Assembly (NCBI GenBank): GCA_964549505.1
Contig: CAZJVD010000005.1
Coordinates: forward strand, 130,266-194,265
DNA: 64,000 bases
Direction: 5' to 3'
DNA from: CAZJVD01 sp964549505
GTDB lineage: Bacteria; Bdellovibrionota; UBA1018; CAZJVD01
Every line of letters starts with the position of its first letter. The first letter of the stretch is position 1. The notes below the pieces were generated by a model, which worked only from the letters and a program-made list of their open reading frames with translations, searched no databases and was not told the origin of the DNA. Made by a program: the position numbers and the translations under genes. Below, piece after piece: positions 45,300 to 53,558 of the stretch.

Positions 45300-46133
45300 A
45301 TGAAACTCCTTTTAGCTTTTTCCTTTTTCATGGCGACCATTTCCTACAAAGCAGAAGCGGCTGATCTCAATTTTGTGGACACGGGAAACAGGAACGGAAT
45401 TCCGATCGTCTTTGTGCACGCTTTTCCACTAAACCAGGCTATGTGGAATGAGCAGGTGAAAGCCCTAAAAGGGGCTTACCGCGTGGTAACATTTGACATT
45501 CGTGGTTTTGGAAAAAGTGAATCTACGCATCCGTATACGTTAGAATTTGTGGTGGATGACCTCATTGATCTTCTAGATAAGCTAAAAATTAATAAGACAG
45601 TGATTTGCGGTCTTTCCATGGGTGGATTTGTCGCTCTTCGGGCACTAGAACGGAATCCAAATCGTTTTCTGGCAGCCATACTAGCCGACACGAAAAGCGA
45701 GGCTGATTCAGACAAATCTAAAATTGGACGTTACGAAGCGCTAAGAGAAATTCAGACTTCCGGGCTGTCAACATTTGTCGACAATTTCATAAAGCGCTCA
45801 GCGGCTCCGGACACTCAGACACACAACCCTGCCCTCTTTGAATGCATGATACGTCTCGCGATGTCCAATACGGCGGTAGGCGTACAGGCGGGACTCCTTG
45901 CTCTCACAAGTCGAACAGACACTACCCAGGCGCTGGAGAAAATCTCGGTCCCGACTCTTGTCATTCAAGGTGAATATGATTCTGTCATTTCCAAAGACTC
46001 CGCGAAGGCTCTAACAGAAAAGATAAAAGGATCAGAATTTTATCTCGTGCCCGGGGCAGGACATCTGAGCAATCTTGATAACGCTCCAGCGTTTAATGCT
46101 CGAGTTCTGGATTTTCTTGCTAAATTAAAATAG
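45300..46133 (+). CDS. Exported alpha/beta hydrolase
   Basis: A 277-residue enzyme with a signal peptide (LLLAFSFFMATISYKAEAA). Alpha/beta-hydrolase landmarks: IVFVHAFPLNQAMW, FDIRGFGKSE, nucleophile Ser in CGLSMGGFVALRA, acid Asp in QGEYDSVIS and His in GAGHLSNLDNA. Close to the 3-oxoadipate enol-lactonase/haloperoxidase-like group, but the signal peptide indicates a periplasmic esterase. Gene ends before a weak hairpin (46155-46186). Confidence 0.9.
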   Translation: MKLLLAFSFFMATISYKAEAADLNFVDTGNRNGIPIVFVHAFPLNQAMWNEQVKALKGAYRVVTFDIRGFGKSESTHPYTLEFVVDDLIDLLDKLKINKTVICGLSMGGFVALRALERNPNRFLAAILADTKSEADSDKSKIGRYEALREIQTSGLSTFVDNFIKRSAAPDTQTHNPALFECMIRLAMSNTAVGVQAGLLALTSRTDTTQALEKISVPTLVIQGEYDSVISKDSAKALTEKIKGSEFYLVPGAGHLSNLDNAPAFNARVLDFLAKLK

Positions 46134-46154
46134 CAAATTACTGGACGCATCCAA

Positions 46155-46186
46155 AGGGTAACCTTTCTCGCCTTTGCGTTTACCCT
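46155..46186. terminator. Weak inverted repeat between convergent genes
   Basis: AGGGTAA (46155-46161) and TTACCCT (46180-46186) are complementary with an 18-base loop and lie between two converging genes. No T run is next to it, so terminator function is uncertain. Confidence 0.3.
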
Positions 46187-46204
46187 CTACTGTTACAACA
46201 TTCA

Positions 46205-46573
46205 CTAAGGATCGAGCAGTGGCCCACACGCGCTCACTAAGGAAGGCGGATTCACTAGAGAAGATCTTCTGCTTTCCGCTAAAGACGGCAATGGCGACAT
46301 ATTCATGTCGTCATAGACTCGTGTGACCCACCTCTCGATAATCGGTCTAGCCCTCTCATCAGAATAGCCCAACCGGTTTTCCAACCGGGCGATCGTTTCC
46401 GACATCTTTTGTTCAGGGTCGTTTTCTGCTGCAGACTTACTTACAAGGACTGTGCTTTTAATTTCACGTGTCTGTAGATACTCGAGGAGCTGAGTTTCGC
46501 GAACGTGAGCAGATCCAGCGATAATAAATATCTTTCGTTTTCCTGGCTCTCGAACAGCCTGAAGGGCGCGCAC
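46205..46573 (-). CDS. Hypothetical protein, possible gene fragment
   Basis: A 122-residue frame from GTG 46573 with an in-frame stop just before. The N-terminal stretch RKIFIIAGSAHVRETQLLEY looks like an internal beta strand plus loop of a larger alpha/beta protein (GSAHVR is reminiscent of TraB/GumN or ChaN-like proteins), followed by a helical end. No signal peptide or ribosome site. It is either a truncated gene or a small protein read through from the gene upstream. Confidence 0.4.
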   Translation of the reverse strand: MRALQAVREPGKRKIFIIAGSAHVRETQLLEYLQTREIKSTVLVSKSAAENDPEQKMSETIARLENRLGYSDERARPIIERWVTRVYDDMNMSPLPSLAESRRSSLVNPPSLVSACGPLLDP

Positions 46574-46610
46574 TCAGCAGAGAGTTTCAATTACAGTTCA
46601 TCCTTGTTCG

Positions 46611-47333
46611 CTACTTTTTAGCTTCGGTCGCAGGAGTTAATTTCTGAGTTTCCTGGAGTTGATTTAAAAAATCCGGAAAAATTTTTGAGCCAAACCAACA
46701 GCTCGCTTTTTTGTCTGGAGTGAGATGACAAGCGCTCTCACTTCCCAAGAAAAAGGATACTGAATGGTCTTCGTTCAAGGACCATCGCTCATAAGCGCCA
46801 GCTTCCACCATTGCCGAAAGAAGTCGAGTGGCCTTGAGATCCTTGCAGCCAAAGAACTTGTCTTTAATTTGCAAATCCGAAATGCACTCGCGAAAGCTTA
46901 CCTCTAGCTGGCTGGGATTCTGTTCCCCAGTTTCGGTTAAATCTTTTTTCTTAATCACTTCTGCAATGTCATGTTGAACGTCAATATAGAGATTAAAGGT
47001 GTAAGTGTTCGATAAAGATACGCACGAAGCTATCACCCCGAAGCTAAGCGATGTTGTGGCCCAATCGGAACTAACATATGGAGCGATAGGTTGAAGCGTT
47101 TGAAAAAGGGGGCCTACGACAGACGCATCTTCGTTAATCAGTAATACGGGAGAATGTAAGGTCGTGCCGTCATGTATGATGAGGTTTCTCTCATGGAGAA
47201 CTTGAATATCAGCAGTGGCAAGGGCCTTAGATAACTGCGCACGCAGTACAACGTTGGTTTCATCAGCGCGAGCGGTTGGGATGAATAGGGTCAAAAGAGA
47301 TAGGCCAACAAAAGCTACAAAAAACTGTTTCAT
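46611..47333 (-). CDS. Secreted hypothetical protein
   Basis: A 240-residue protein with signal peptide FFVAFVGLSLLTLFIPTARA. Four or more Cys in the mature part (SCVSL, ECISD, FGCKDL, SACHL, SCWFG) suggest disulphides. No motif recognised. Its neighbours on this side are also of accessory character. Confidence 0.65.
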   Translation of the reverse strand: MKQFFVAFVGLSLLTLFIPTARADETNVVLRAQLSKALATADIQVLHERNLIIHDGTTLHSPVLLINEDASVVGPLFQTLQPIAPYVSSDWATTSLSFGVIASCVSLSNTYTFNLYIDVQHDIAEVIKKKDLTETGEQNPSQLEVSFRECISDLQIKDKFFGCKDLKATRLLSAMVEAGAYERWSLNEDHSVSFFLGSESACHLTPDKKASCWFGSKIFPDFLNQLQETQKLTPATEAKK

Positions 47334-47472
47334 ACAATCTCCAAGCGATGGCTCACTGTATAAACTTGGCTATATAATCAGTCAACTAAGATTCGGTTCA
47401 AATCGAAAGACCAGGTGGAATTGCCTCGTCGGCACCATTGCAACGTACAGAGAAGCGCAGTAAAAAGTTGCG

Positions 47473-47832
47473 ATGAGCCACTACGTCGACGGTTTTGTCA
47501 TCCCGATCAAAAAGAAGAATGTCCGCGTCTACAAGAAGATGGCCGCACTCGGCTGCAAGATGTGGATGAAGCATGGTGCCCTCGACTATTACGAGTGCAT
47601 CGGTGACGATTTAAAAGTTGAGTGGGGCCTGACGTTTCCACGAATGTGCAAACTTAAGTCGGGCGAAACGGCCATTTTTGCATTCATTGTGTACAAATCG
47701 AAAGCGCATCGCAACCAAGTCAACGCAAAGGTCATGAAAGACCCACTCATGACGATGGATGGCGTGAAGATGCCGTTCGACATGAAGCGATTTGCGATGG
47801 GTGGATTCAAAGTCATCGTTCGCGCGACCTGA
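47473..47832 (+). CDS. DUF1428 domain-containing protein
   Basis: A 119-residue protein matching DUF1428 throughout: YVDGFVIPIKKKNVRVYKKM at the start, HGALDYYECIGDD, TAIFAFIVYKSKAHRNQVNA, then MPFDMKRFAMGGFKVIV at the end. The fold is a ferredoxin-like dimeric alpha/beta barrel; no activity is established. It overlaps the convergent glycosylase gene by 20 bp. From here rightward the composition returns to that of the 1-29 kb part. Confidence 0.92.
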   Translation: MSHYVDGFVIPIKKKNVRVYKKMAALGCKMWMKHGALDYYECIGDDLKVEWGLTFPRMCKLKSGETAIFAFIVYKSKAHRNQVNAKVMKDPLMTMDGVKMPFDMKRFAMGGFKVIVRAT

Positions 47833-48265
47833 TTTCCCAACTCTCGATCGTTCCGGGTTTTTTCGTGAACAGGGGGTGGACCTGTATCCTTGTCACCTTC
47901 TTGATCGCCGCAAAACCCTCAGGATTTCGTGTTCGCAATTTTTTCTTCAGATGGTTGAATTCGTAGGTCACTTGTCCGGACGTGACACTCATTCTTGATT
48001 TCGAGGAGTCCGGCGGTTTCACCTTTATTTTTGTTTCATCAAAGCTGTAGCCGCGACGCTTGGCCTCGGCATGGACATGGCTCAAATACGTTCCGATACA
48101 CTTCAGTGCTCCGGTCCGCACCGCTTTAAATCGGATGAGCTGCGGATGATTCTTGTAACCTCGGGTACGCCCAGCGAGAACTTGTTGAGCCAGAAGCGCC
48201 TCTCGCCACAAAGCGACCAGGCCTTTTGCATCTAAGTATTTTGGATGTAGGGACCAGATTCTCAT
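47813..48265 (-). CDS. Pyrimidine dimer DNA glycosylase family protein
   Basis: A 150-residue protein. The start MRIWSLHPKYLDAKGLVALW and the following LLAQQVLAGRTRGYKNHPQL are the signature of the T4 endonuclease V-like Pyr_excise family, which cuts DNA at UV-induced cyclobutane dimers. The basic, DNA-binding character fits. The C-terminal half differs from DenV, so activity is assumed by family only. Confidence 0.82.
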   Translation of the reverse strand: MRIWSLHPKYLDAKGLVALWREALLAQQVLAGRTRGYKNHPQLIRFKAVRTGALKCIGTYLSHVHAEAKRRGYSFDETKIKVKPPDSSKSRMSVTSGQVTYEFNHLKKKLRTRNPEGFAAIKKVTRIQVHPLFTKKPGTIESWEIRSRER

Positions 48266-48310
48266 ATTCGAAACGTATCGCGCGCTTTATCACATACATG
48301 ACATGACGGC

Positions 48311-48544
48311 ATGGCATTTAAATTCACCGAAGAGTACCCTTTGCGGCGGCTAAAGATGGATGAAAATGAATTTGAAGGAACACTGGTCCTGGAGAAGCTT
48401 GCTGAAACAGGCAAGGTCGACGATTTCTTTGAGGCCATCGATTCAGATGATTTTGCTAAAGCCGCCTCTCTTATGAAGCAGGCGAAGATTGACTCTGAGA
48501 CGATCGCTATTGTTTTAAAGAAGATGGGCGAAGCGGCTGACTGA
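48311..48544 (+). CDS. Small conserved hypothetical protein
   Basis: A 77-residue acidic, all-helical soluble protein (TLVLEKLAETGKVDDFFEAI, then AASLMKQAKIDSETIAIVLK). No signal, no motif. Protein-like composition and codon use fit the neighbours. Divergent from the glycosylase gene. Function unknown. Confidence 0.65.
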   Translation: MAFKFTEEYPLRRLKMDENEFEGTLVLEKLAETGKVDDFFEAIDSDDFAKAASLMKQAKIDSETIAIVLKKMGEAAD

Positions 48545-48564
48545 AGACTCCACGAGGTCGCGCG

Positions 48565-49440
48565 CTATGGCTTTGTAAACACCGCTAGAAAATTTACTGC
48601 GGTATCTGTTCTGCCGCGCTTGTTGGCGGTTTTTCTAATTTCTTTAATCTCGACTAGTCGGTAGCCCGCCTCTTGATAAAAACCTACCAATTCTTCTTGA
48701 GTATAATCTTTTTGGAACTTTCCAGGCTGCGAAGGTTTTTCAGGATCTGGCCAAAACACAGAGTTGGGTTCAGCACCCCTGAATTCCGCCTGGCGGTGCA
48801 GTTCAGACTCCCACGGATCTTCAATGGAGACCACCGCAATACCCAGAAGGCCGCCTTTACGAAGCACTCTAAAACCCTCGTCGCGTGCGCGCTTCCGAAG
48901 ACTTGCTGTTGGAATATCGATGCTCGCATAACTATCGATAACAGCTGCCACAGAGCCCGAATCGAGTGGCCACTTTTCAGTTACGTCGGCCTCATGCACT
49001 TCAATCCTGTCTCCAAGACCAAAAGAAAGCGCCGAGTCCCGAATCCTTTGTGCAGCAACCGGAACATACTCTAGCGAAACGACATTGAATCCATTCTGCG
49101 CGAAGAAAACTGAGTTCCTTCCTTTTCCAGCGCCCATGTCGACGACTGTTCCTTGCGTACACCCGTTTTCCCGAAAACTTTTTAAGAGGGAAACCGCAGA
49201 AGACGCCGGCGCCATCTCGTTATGCGAGGGAATCGCTTGGTTGCCACCCGAATGCTCTGTTACCCAAGCTGCCATCTGAAGAGCAGCTGCTCGTTTTTCA
49301 TAGGCCTCGTCGCCATCCATAGCGCCGCCACAAAGCGTGGCAAACACGCACGGTTGCGCGACCACGAAACTTAAAGCGAAAAGGAAGAAGATACGGCACA
49401 AACCGAGACGCATGACTCGCTGCATATCATCTATGCGCAT
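48565..49440 (-). CDS. Exported SAM-dependent methyltransferase
   Basis: A 291-residue class I methyltransferase. ATG 49440 is used (49425 and 49413 also possible). Motif I is TVVDMGAGKGRNSVFFAQ with VVSLEY after it, then the motif IV region VAAVIDSYASIDIP and a GFRVLRKGGLLGI segment typical of the fold. The surprise is the N-terminus: a basic stretch then FFLFALSFVVAQPCVFATLC, a signal peptide or lipoprotein/anchor. SAM is not normally available in the periplasm, so either the helix anchors it facing inside, or the start is further on. Confidence 0.8.
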   Translation of the reverse strand: MRIDDMQRVMRLGLCRIFFLFALSFVVAQPCVFATLCGGAMDGDEAYEKRAAALQMAAWVTEHSGGNQAIPSHNEMAPASSAVSLLKSFRENGCTQGTVVDMGAGKGRNSVFFAQNGFNVVSLEYVPVAAQRIRDSALSFGLGDRIEVHEADVTEKWPLDSGSVAAVIDSYASIDIPTASLRKRARDEGFRVLRKGGLLGIAVVSIEDPWESELHRQAEFRGAEPNSVFWPDPEKPSQPGKFQKDYTQEELVGFYQEAGYRLVEIKEIRKTANKRGRTDTAVNFLAVFTKP

Positions 49441-49442
49441 TA

Positions 49443-49479
49443 AATTCAACGAGTTAAAGCTGGCATAGTGCGTTGAATT
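49443..49479. promoter_or_regulatory. Inverted repeat between divergent genes
   Basis: AATTCAAC (49443-49450) and GTTGAATT (49472-49479) are exact complements separated by 21 bp in the short gap between the methyltransferase and the next gene. A shared operator is possible; the arms also touch likely promoter elements. Confidence 0.35.
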
Positions 49480-49495
49480 GCGATAAGCGGCTCGT

Positions 49496-50266
49496 GTGCG
49501 TCCACCTTTGTTCCTAACCTTGCTGCTACTCGCCTCTTCCTCGGCTTTCGGTCACTGGGAAATCTACGACTGTAACGGCGCTCTTGCATATTCGACCGAA
49601 GTCCGGAACTGGAGAGACACAGCTATCCTGGCGATCCGAGCGGGCTTGGACCGAAGTAATCTCAACCCCCATGCCGTGATCGATATGAGCCCATTTATCC
49701 CTGCCTACGTGAAAGAACTGGTCGAGCCCCTTCCCCACGGAATGGTGGGCCTATTTGACCACCCGGCTATGGACACCATTTTTGGAAACCCTAACTATCT
49801 TACGGACGAACAGCGAAGCTTAGTGCCCGAGCGTCTTTGGATTTGGACTCGTAAGATCGCGGGCTTTATTTCCGATTTGGTAATGGAAGCTTTGCGACCG
49901 ATGACGACACTGTCGCTCTTTGTAAAACAGTCGAGTAGTGTTTCAAAAGTAGCGATCGGTGGAACCGCACAGACCTTTGTAGACCATCTGAAACATACCG
50001 ACGGAAACTCTCTCGTTACCGTGATCCTAAACGCCCTAGGTGATCTTGGCACTCACTACTATCTTCGAGGTTCTCAGCAGCTACTTCGAAGTGGCGATTC
50101 GAGCTATGAAGAACGAGTCGCTCCGCCGTTTTCTCTTCTCATTCTTCCCGGAGAAGAGTTTTCGAACAGTCGCTTAGGGCCGGCGATGTTTCACAATACT
50201 GGCAATGTCGATGGCCTCAGTTACCGGATCGTCCAATTCATTGACTTTCGCTTCGTGAATCACTAA
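49496..50266 (+). CDS. Exported hypothetical protein
   Basis: A 256-residue protein from GTG 49496 with signal peptide PPLFLTLLLLASSSAFG. The mature part starts HWEIYDCNGALAYSTEV and includes a conserved-looking LGDLGTHYYLRGSQQLL segment. No known motif. It is followed 13 bp later by the HExxH gene and is probably co-transcribed, so the two may act together outside the cytoplasm. Confidence 0.65.
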   Translation: MRPPLFLTLLLLASSSAFGHWEIYDCNGALAYSTEVRNWRDTAILAIRAGLDRSNLNPHAVIDMSPFIPAYVKELVEPLPHGMVGLFDHPAMDTIFGNPNYLTDEQRSLVPERLWIWTRKIAGFISDLVMEALRPMTTLSLFVKQSSSVSKVAIGGTAQTFVDHLKHTDGNSLVTVILNALGDLGTHYYLRGSQQLLRSGDSSYEERVAPPFSLLILPGEEFSNSRLGPAMFHNTGNVDGLSYRIVQFIDFRFVNH

Positions 50267-50279
50267 CTCTCCGACTCGT

Positions 50280-51554
50280 ATGAAGCGATTCAATGCTCTA
50301 CTCAGCTGTTTCTATTTAATGACTTTTCTGGCTGTCTTATGTCCCGTTGTCTCGTCGGCGCAGCAGGCAGTCACTCCGGAAGCTGCCGAGACACTCCGCG
50401 CCGAGTTTAAAAAAACATGGACGGAAGCTGTTAAGAAAAACGAAATCACACTCGTTATTACATCCGAAGAGCGAGCTGCTTTCACCGAGAGATCCATCAA
50501 AAAGGCCACAGAACTTTGCGGCGTTGGCAACGAGCCCTGCATTAAGGAAGTCGTCGAATACTTAGCGTCGGGTATGAGTTCGCTTTCTCAAGGCGCACTC
50601 AGTTTCAATTTTTCAGGCACTCAACAGTATCTCGACCACGTCCTTGACGGAATATCGGCCATCCTACGACCGGTCGAGAAACAAGAGATTCTATCCTTTG
50701 ACGGGATTCGAGATTACTACAACGACAAGTACTCGTTTGATGTGACGTCGGTTCCTCTTTTCTGGGTCCGGAATGAGGCATCGGTGATGAGCCATCACTA
50801 TGGCGAACGAAGTTCATTTGTTGCTCCCCTCCCAGGCTTTGAGATGCAGATTGAAGTGTTCGTGCAGCTCAGCGGCAGCGATGGCAAAGCGATCACCGTC
50901 ACCGTCCCGGTCACTGCTAAAGCGACCGGCGTGGATGTGGCGATGAGGTCGGCCTTAAAACGAGCGCTGGGTTTTGATTCGTTCATCGTTCTGAGCGAGA
51001 GCCTCGCTCAGGTGGCTCCGTATCTTTTAGAGTCTCAGATTGTTCACGAACTGAAGCATGCTTACGTCTACCATCGACAAAAGGATTGGTGGGACGAAAA
51101 GCACCGCGAAGATCACCAAAGAAAGATCCGTTCACCTGAACGCTACGAACTGAGCAAGGAAGACCTCGCCGGATTGCGGTTACCGCCGGGACTCCGATCA
51201 GGCCTGGAGGAACGTTTTAAAAATGAGGTTATCATTCCGTCCTTGATGGCAAGCAATGGTTCCGAACTCGGTAAGTTAAGCGAAGAACAGAGACAGAAAG
51301 TTTACACCGAGAATACCCGGCGCAATCTGATCCATGTGTACAAAAGCTACTTGGCTTATGTGGAATCTGAAATCGAGCGGACGGCTCTCAAGGAGTCGGT
51401 TCTCTACTTAAGAGAACGGCGCGGTTTGTCCGACAATGCCATTCGGTGGGAGATCTGGGGTCAGGGTTGCGACACGCTTGGCCTACAGGGAGCCATGCCC
51501 TACAGCTGCTGGAGTATGTTTCCTGAATTGTTTAAGATCTTGTCAGACTCTTAA
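50280..51554 (+). CDS. Exported HExxH metalloprotein
   Basis: A 424-residue protein, signal peptide CFYLMTFLAVLCPVVSSA. A zinc-peptidase-like motif SQIVHELKHAYVYHRQKDWW sits at His256-Glu257...His260. Downstream acidic residues (HREDHQRKIRSPERYELSKE) could supply the third ligand. The rest is helical with paired Cys (ELCGVGNEPC, GCDTL, SCW). Family not recognised; peptidase activity is inferred from the motif alone. It converges on the universal stress protein gene 2 bp away. Confidence 0.7.
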   Translation: MKRFNALLSCFYLMTFLAVLCPVVSSAQQAVTPEAAETLRAEFKKTWTEAVKKNEITLVITSEERAAFTERSIKKATELCGVGNEPCIKEVVEYLASGMSSLSQGALSFNFSGTQQYLDHVLDGISAILRPVEKQEILSFDGIRDYYNDKYSFDVTSVPLFWVRNEASVMSHHYGERSSFVAPLPGFEMQIEVFVQLSGSDGKAITVTVPVTAKATGVDVAMRSALKRALGFDSFIVLSESLAQVAPYLLESQIVHELKHAYVYHRQKDWWDEKHREDHQRKIRSPERYELSKEDLAGLRLPPGLRSGLEERFKNEVIIPSLMASNGSELGKLSEEQRQKVYTENTRRNLIHVYKSYLAYVESEIERTALKESVLYLRERRGLSDNAIRWEIWGQGCDTLGLQGAMPYSCWSMFPELFKILSDS

Positions 51555-51556
51555 CG

Positions 51557-52501
51557 CTATCCACGACTGGCGGGATGGATCACCCACACCGGAAACGGCG
51601 ACTCTCGTACGACTCTTCGAGCAACACTGCCAAGCCATGCCGTATGAAAAGCACCACTGTGCGACGCCATCGCAATCAGGCCGGGATTCTTCTTTGCGTA
51701 CTTGAGGATGGCCTCGGCAACAGAACCGCCCTTGCTCTTGTCGAACACGACACGCGTTTTGACTCCAGCAGCTTCCGCCTCTCCGCTCCACGTCGCAGCT
51801 GCCTTCTCGTGCGCCACCTTTTCCACATCGAGTGTTCCTTGCGAAAGTAACAGCGTCATCCAGCTCAGCTCGCTCGCCTGCGCCGGAACAAGCATCGGTC
51901 GATTAAAAATCGTGACCTGTGCACCAAGCGCCCGTGCAAGTCCAAGGCATCTGCGAAACGAATCATGCGACTCAGAAGAAAAGTCTGTCGGAAACAAAAC
52001 ATGCTTAAAACGTGCAACCCGATTCCAATGCGGGTTAACGATGAGGAAGGGGACGTCCGAACGCAATACGAGCGTCTCGGCAAAGCTTCCCAATAACCAT
52101 CGCTTCGGACCCGTTCGCGCGTAACTTCCGGTCACGATCAAATCGACGTTCGACTGTCGCGCATACTCGATAAGCTTTTCGACGGCGGCACGCTGAGAAA
52201 GATAAGGTTCGAAGATAATCTTTACCGGCTTAACATTAGCAATCTTAGCTTTTCCAAGGATGACTTTCAGTCTCGTCTCAGCATGCTTCTGAATCGACGA
52301 GACATCCGCTACGACATCTTTCGGGACACCGAAAAAGTTATGAACAACAAAAACGGGTTCGATCGTCGCCCAGCCAGTGCGGGTCAGCTCCTGCATCGCC
52401 AACGCTACTGCACGCTGAAGCTTGATCTCACTCGCAAATGGATCAAACGCCCAAAGGATGTTCTTCTTTTCCGCTTTCTGCTCTGTCATGACCTGTTTCA
52501 T
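51557..52501 (-). CDS. Universal stress protein (two UspA domains)
   Basis: A 314-residue tandem UspA protein from ATG 52501. Domain 1 ends with VTGSYARTGPKRWLLGSFAE then DVPFLIVNP. Domain 2 starts FKHVLFPTDFSSES and ends with ASHSGAFHTAWLGSVARRVV and FPVWVIHP. The first domain has the G-x2-G-x9-G-S-like nucleotide loop; the second is altered. Cytoplasmic stress adaptor or ATP-binding protein; tandem Usp proteins are common in this kind of bacterium. Confidence 0.9.
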   Translation of the reverse strand: MKQVMTEQKAEKKNILWAFDPFASEIKLQRAVALAMQELTRTGWATIEPVFVVHNFFGVPKDVVADVSSIQKHAETRLKVILGKAKIANVKPVKIIFEPYLSQRAAVEKLIEYARQSNVDLIVTGSYARTGPKRWLLGSFAETLVLRSDVPFLIVNPHWNRVARFKHVLFPTDFSSESHDSFRRCLGLARALGAQVTIFNRPMLVPAQASELSWMTLLLSQGTLDVEKVAHEKAAATWSGEAEAAGVKTRVVFDKSKGGSVAEAILKYAKKNPGLIAMASHSGAFHTAWLGSVARRVVRESPFPVWVIHPASRG

Positions 52502-52599
52502 ATTCTTTTTCGGTCGATAAAGCAAAGAAGCGCGCGGCTTGCTCGAGCGCTTTTACAAAATATACCGGAATAGCCGGAGTGAGATAACGTCGCTTAGAC

Positions 52600-52746
52600 T
52601 TAGCGACTAGCGCGACGCTTTTTATTCACGCAGGCCCGACACTTGAGGCCGAGACCGTAGCGATTGCTCGGTGCAAGTGGGAAGTTCTTTTTCGAAAACG
52701 GTTTACGAGTTTTGCACTTCTTGCAGGCTATCGATTTTGGTTTCAT
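52600..52746 (-). CDS. Small zinc-ribbon-like protein
   Basis: A 48-residue basic protein starting at ATG 52746. It has two Cys pairs, CKKC (residues 8-11) and CRAC (36-39), with a GLGLKC segment between and a Lys/Arg tail (KKRRASR): a complete four-Cys zinc ribbon. Similar small ribbons accompany nucleic-acid-associated functions. The short length and good Cys spacing support a real gene. An inverted repeat (GTCGCT...AGCGAC, about 52590-52608) overlaps its end. Confidence 0.65.
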   Translation of the reverse strand: MKPKSIACKKCKTRKPFSKKNFPLAPSNRYGLGLKCRACVNKKRRASR

Positions 52747-52781
52747 GAAAATATTTTATCCTGAAGTTCGAACATCAACAA

Positions 52782-53558
52782 CTAAAACAAAGTCTGGGAA
52801 ACGAATACGAACCAGCTTGCAACCAGCGATAGGACCAGCAGCGTCGTACACTTAAGTACCAGCCCCCTCAACGCGGAACTTCCGATCGTGTAAATCAAAA
52901 ACACCTTTGAAAGATAGGAAGCCGCAATGGAGATCGTAAGCAGGCCTCCTAGTAGATGCATGTCAACGAGGCCCGCATTATACAATTGGACGTTGGCAAT
53001 GATGGATCCGTGAATCTCAAAGAGTGACACGAGAAACGTGAAAGCGAGAATCCCAGTTTGGCCAAACACGACCTGTAGCACTCTCGAAAGCGCCAGAATT
53101 CCAATCATAAAGGCCGACAGTTTGAATAGAGGTAAGAACTCGACTCGATTACCCACGACCGCCAATGGAGTGTGAACGGCCTTTCTGTAAAGGAACATCA
53201 TCAACACGACGGTCACGATACCGGGACCCGCGACGATCATCAGCAGCGACGAGTAAGAGTCCTTAGTCCCGAGCAGCAGAATGGCTGCTCCCTCAAAGAG
53301 CATGGCCAATGTTGCGGCTAAAAAGGTCAGCACTTCGGTGAAAACGTCCTCGCGACGAGAGCTCTGACTCCGTTTCGCTAACGAAGCTGTTGTCGCAGTG
53401 CTCGAGATCAATCCACCGAAAAATCCGGTCAAAACCGCGCCTCTTCTAGAACCTAGAAACCGACTCAATATGGAACTCATGACCTGAAGAAAGGCCAAGG
53501 CAAAGATCATCCAAGCCGCCCTCTTGGGATCGAAGATGCTCCACGGATCAACAGCCAA
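52782..53558 (-). CDS. DUF4010/MgtC-related integral membrane protein
   Basis: A 258-residue polytopic membrane protein with about seven hydrophobic segments. The motif TGFFGGLISSTATTASLAKR is characteristic of DUF4010, the C-terminal part of MgtC-type proteins; here the MgtC N-terminal part is missing. It overlaps the end of the adenine deaminase gene by 11 bp. Possibly a transporter or envelope stress protein; substrate unknown. Confidence 0.85.
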   Translation of the reverse strand: MAVDPWSIFDPKRAAWMIFALAFLQVMSSILSRFLGSRRGAVLTGFFGGLISSTATTASLAKRSQSSRREDVFTEVLTFLAATLAMLFEGAAILLLGTKDSYSSLLMIVAGPGIVTVVLMMFLYRKAVHTPLAVVGNRVEFLPLFKLSAFMIGILALSRVLQVVFGQTGILAFTFLVSLFEIHGSIIANVQLYNAGLVDMHLLGGLLTISIAASYLSKVFLIYTIGSSALRGLVLKCTTLLVLSLVASWFVFVSQTLF

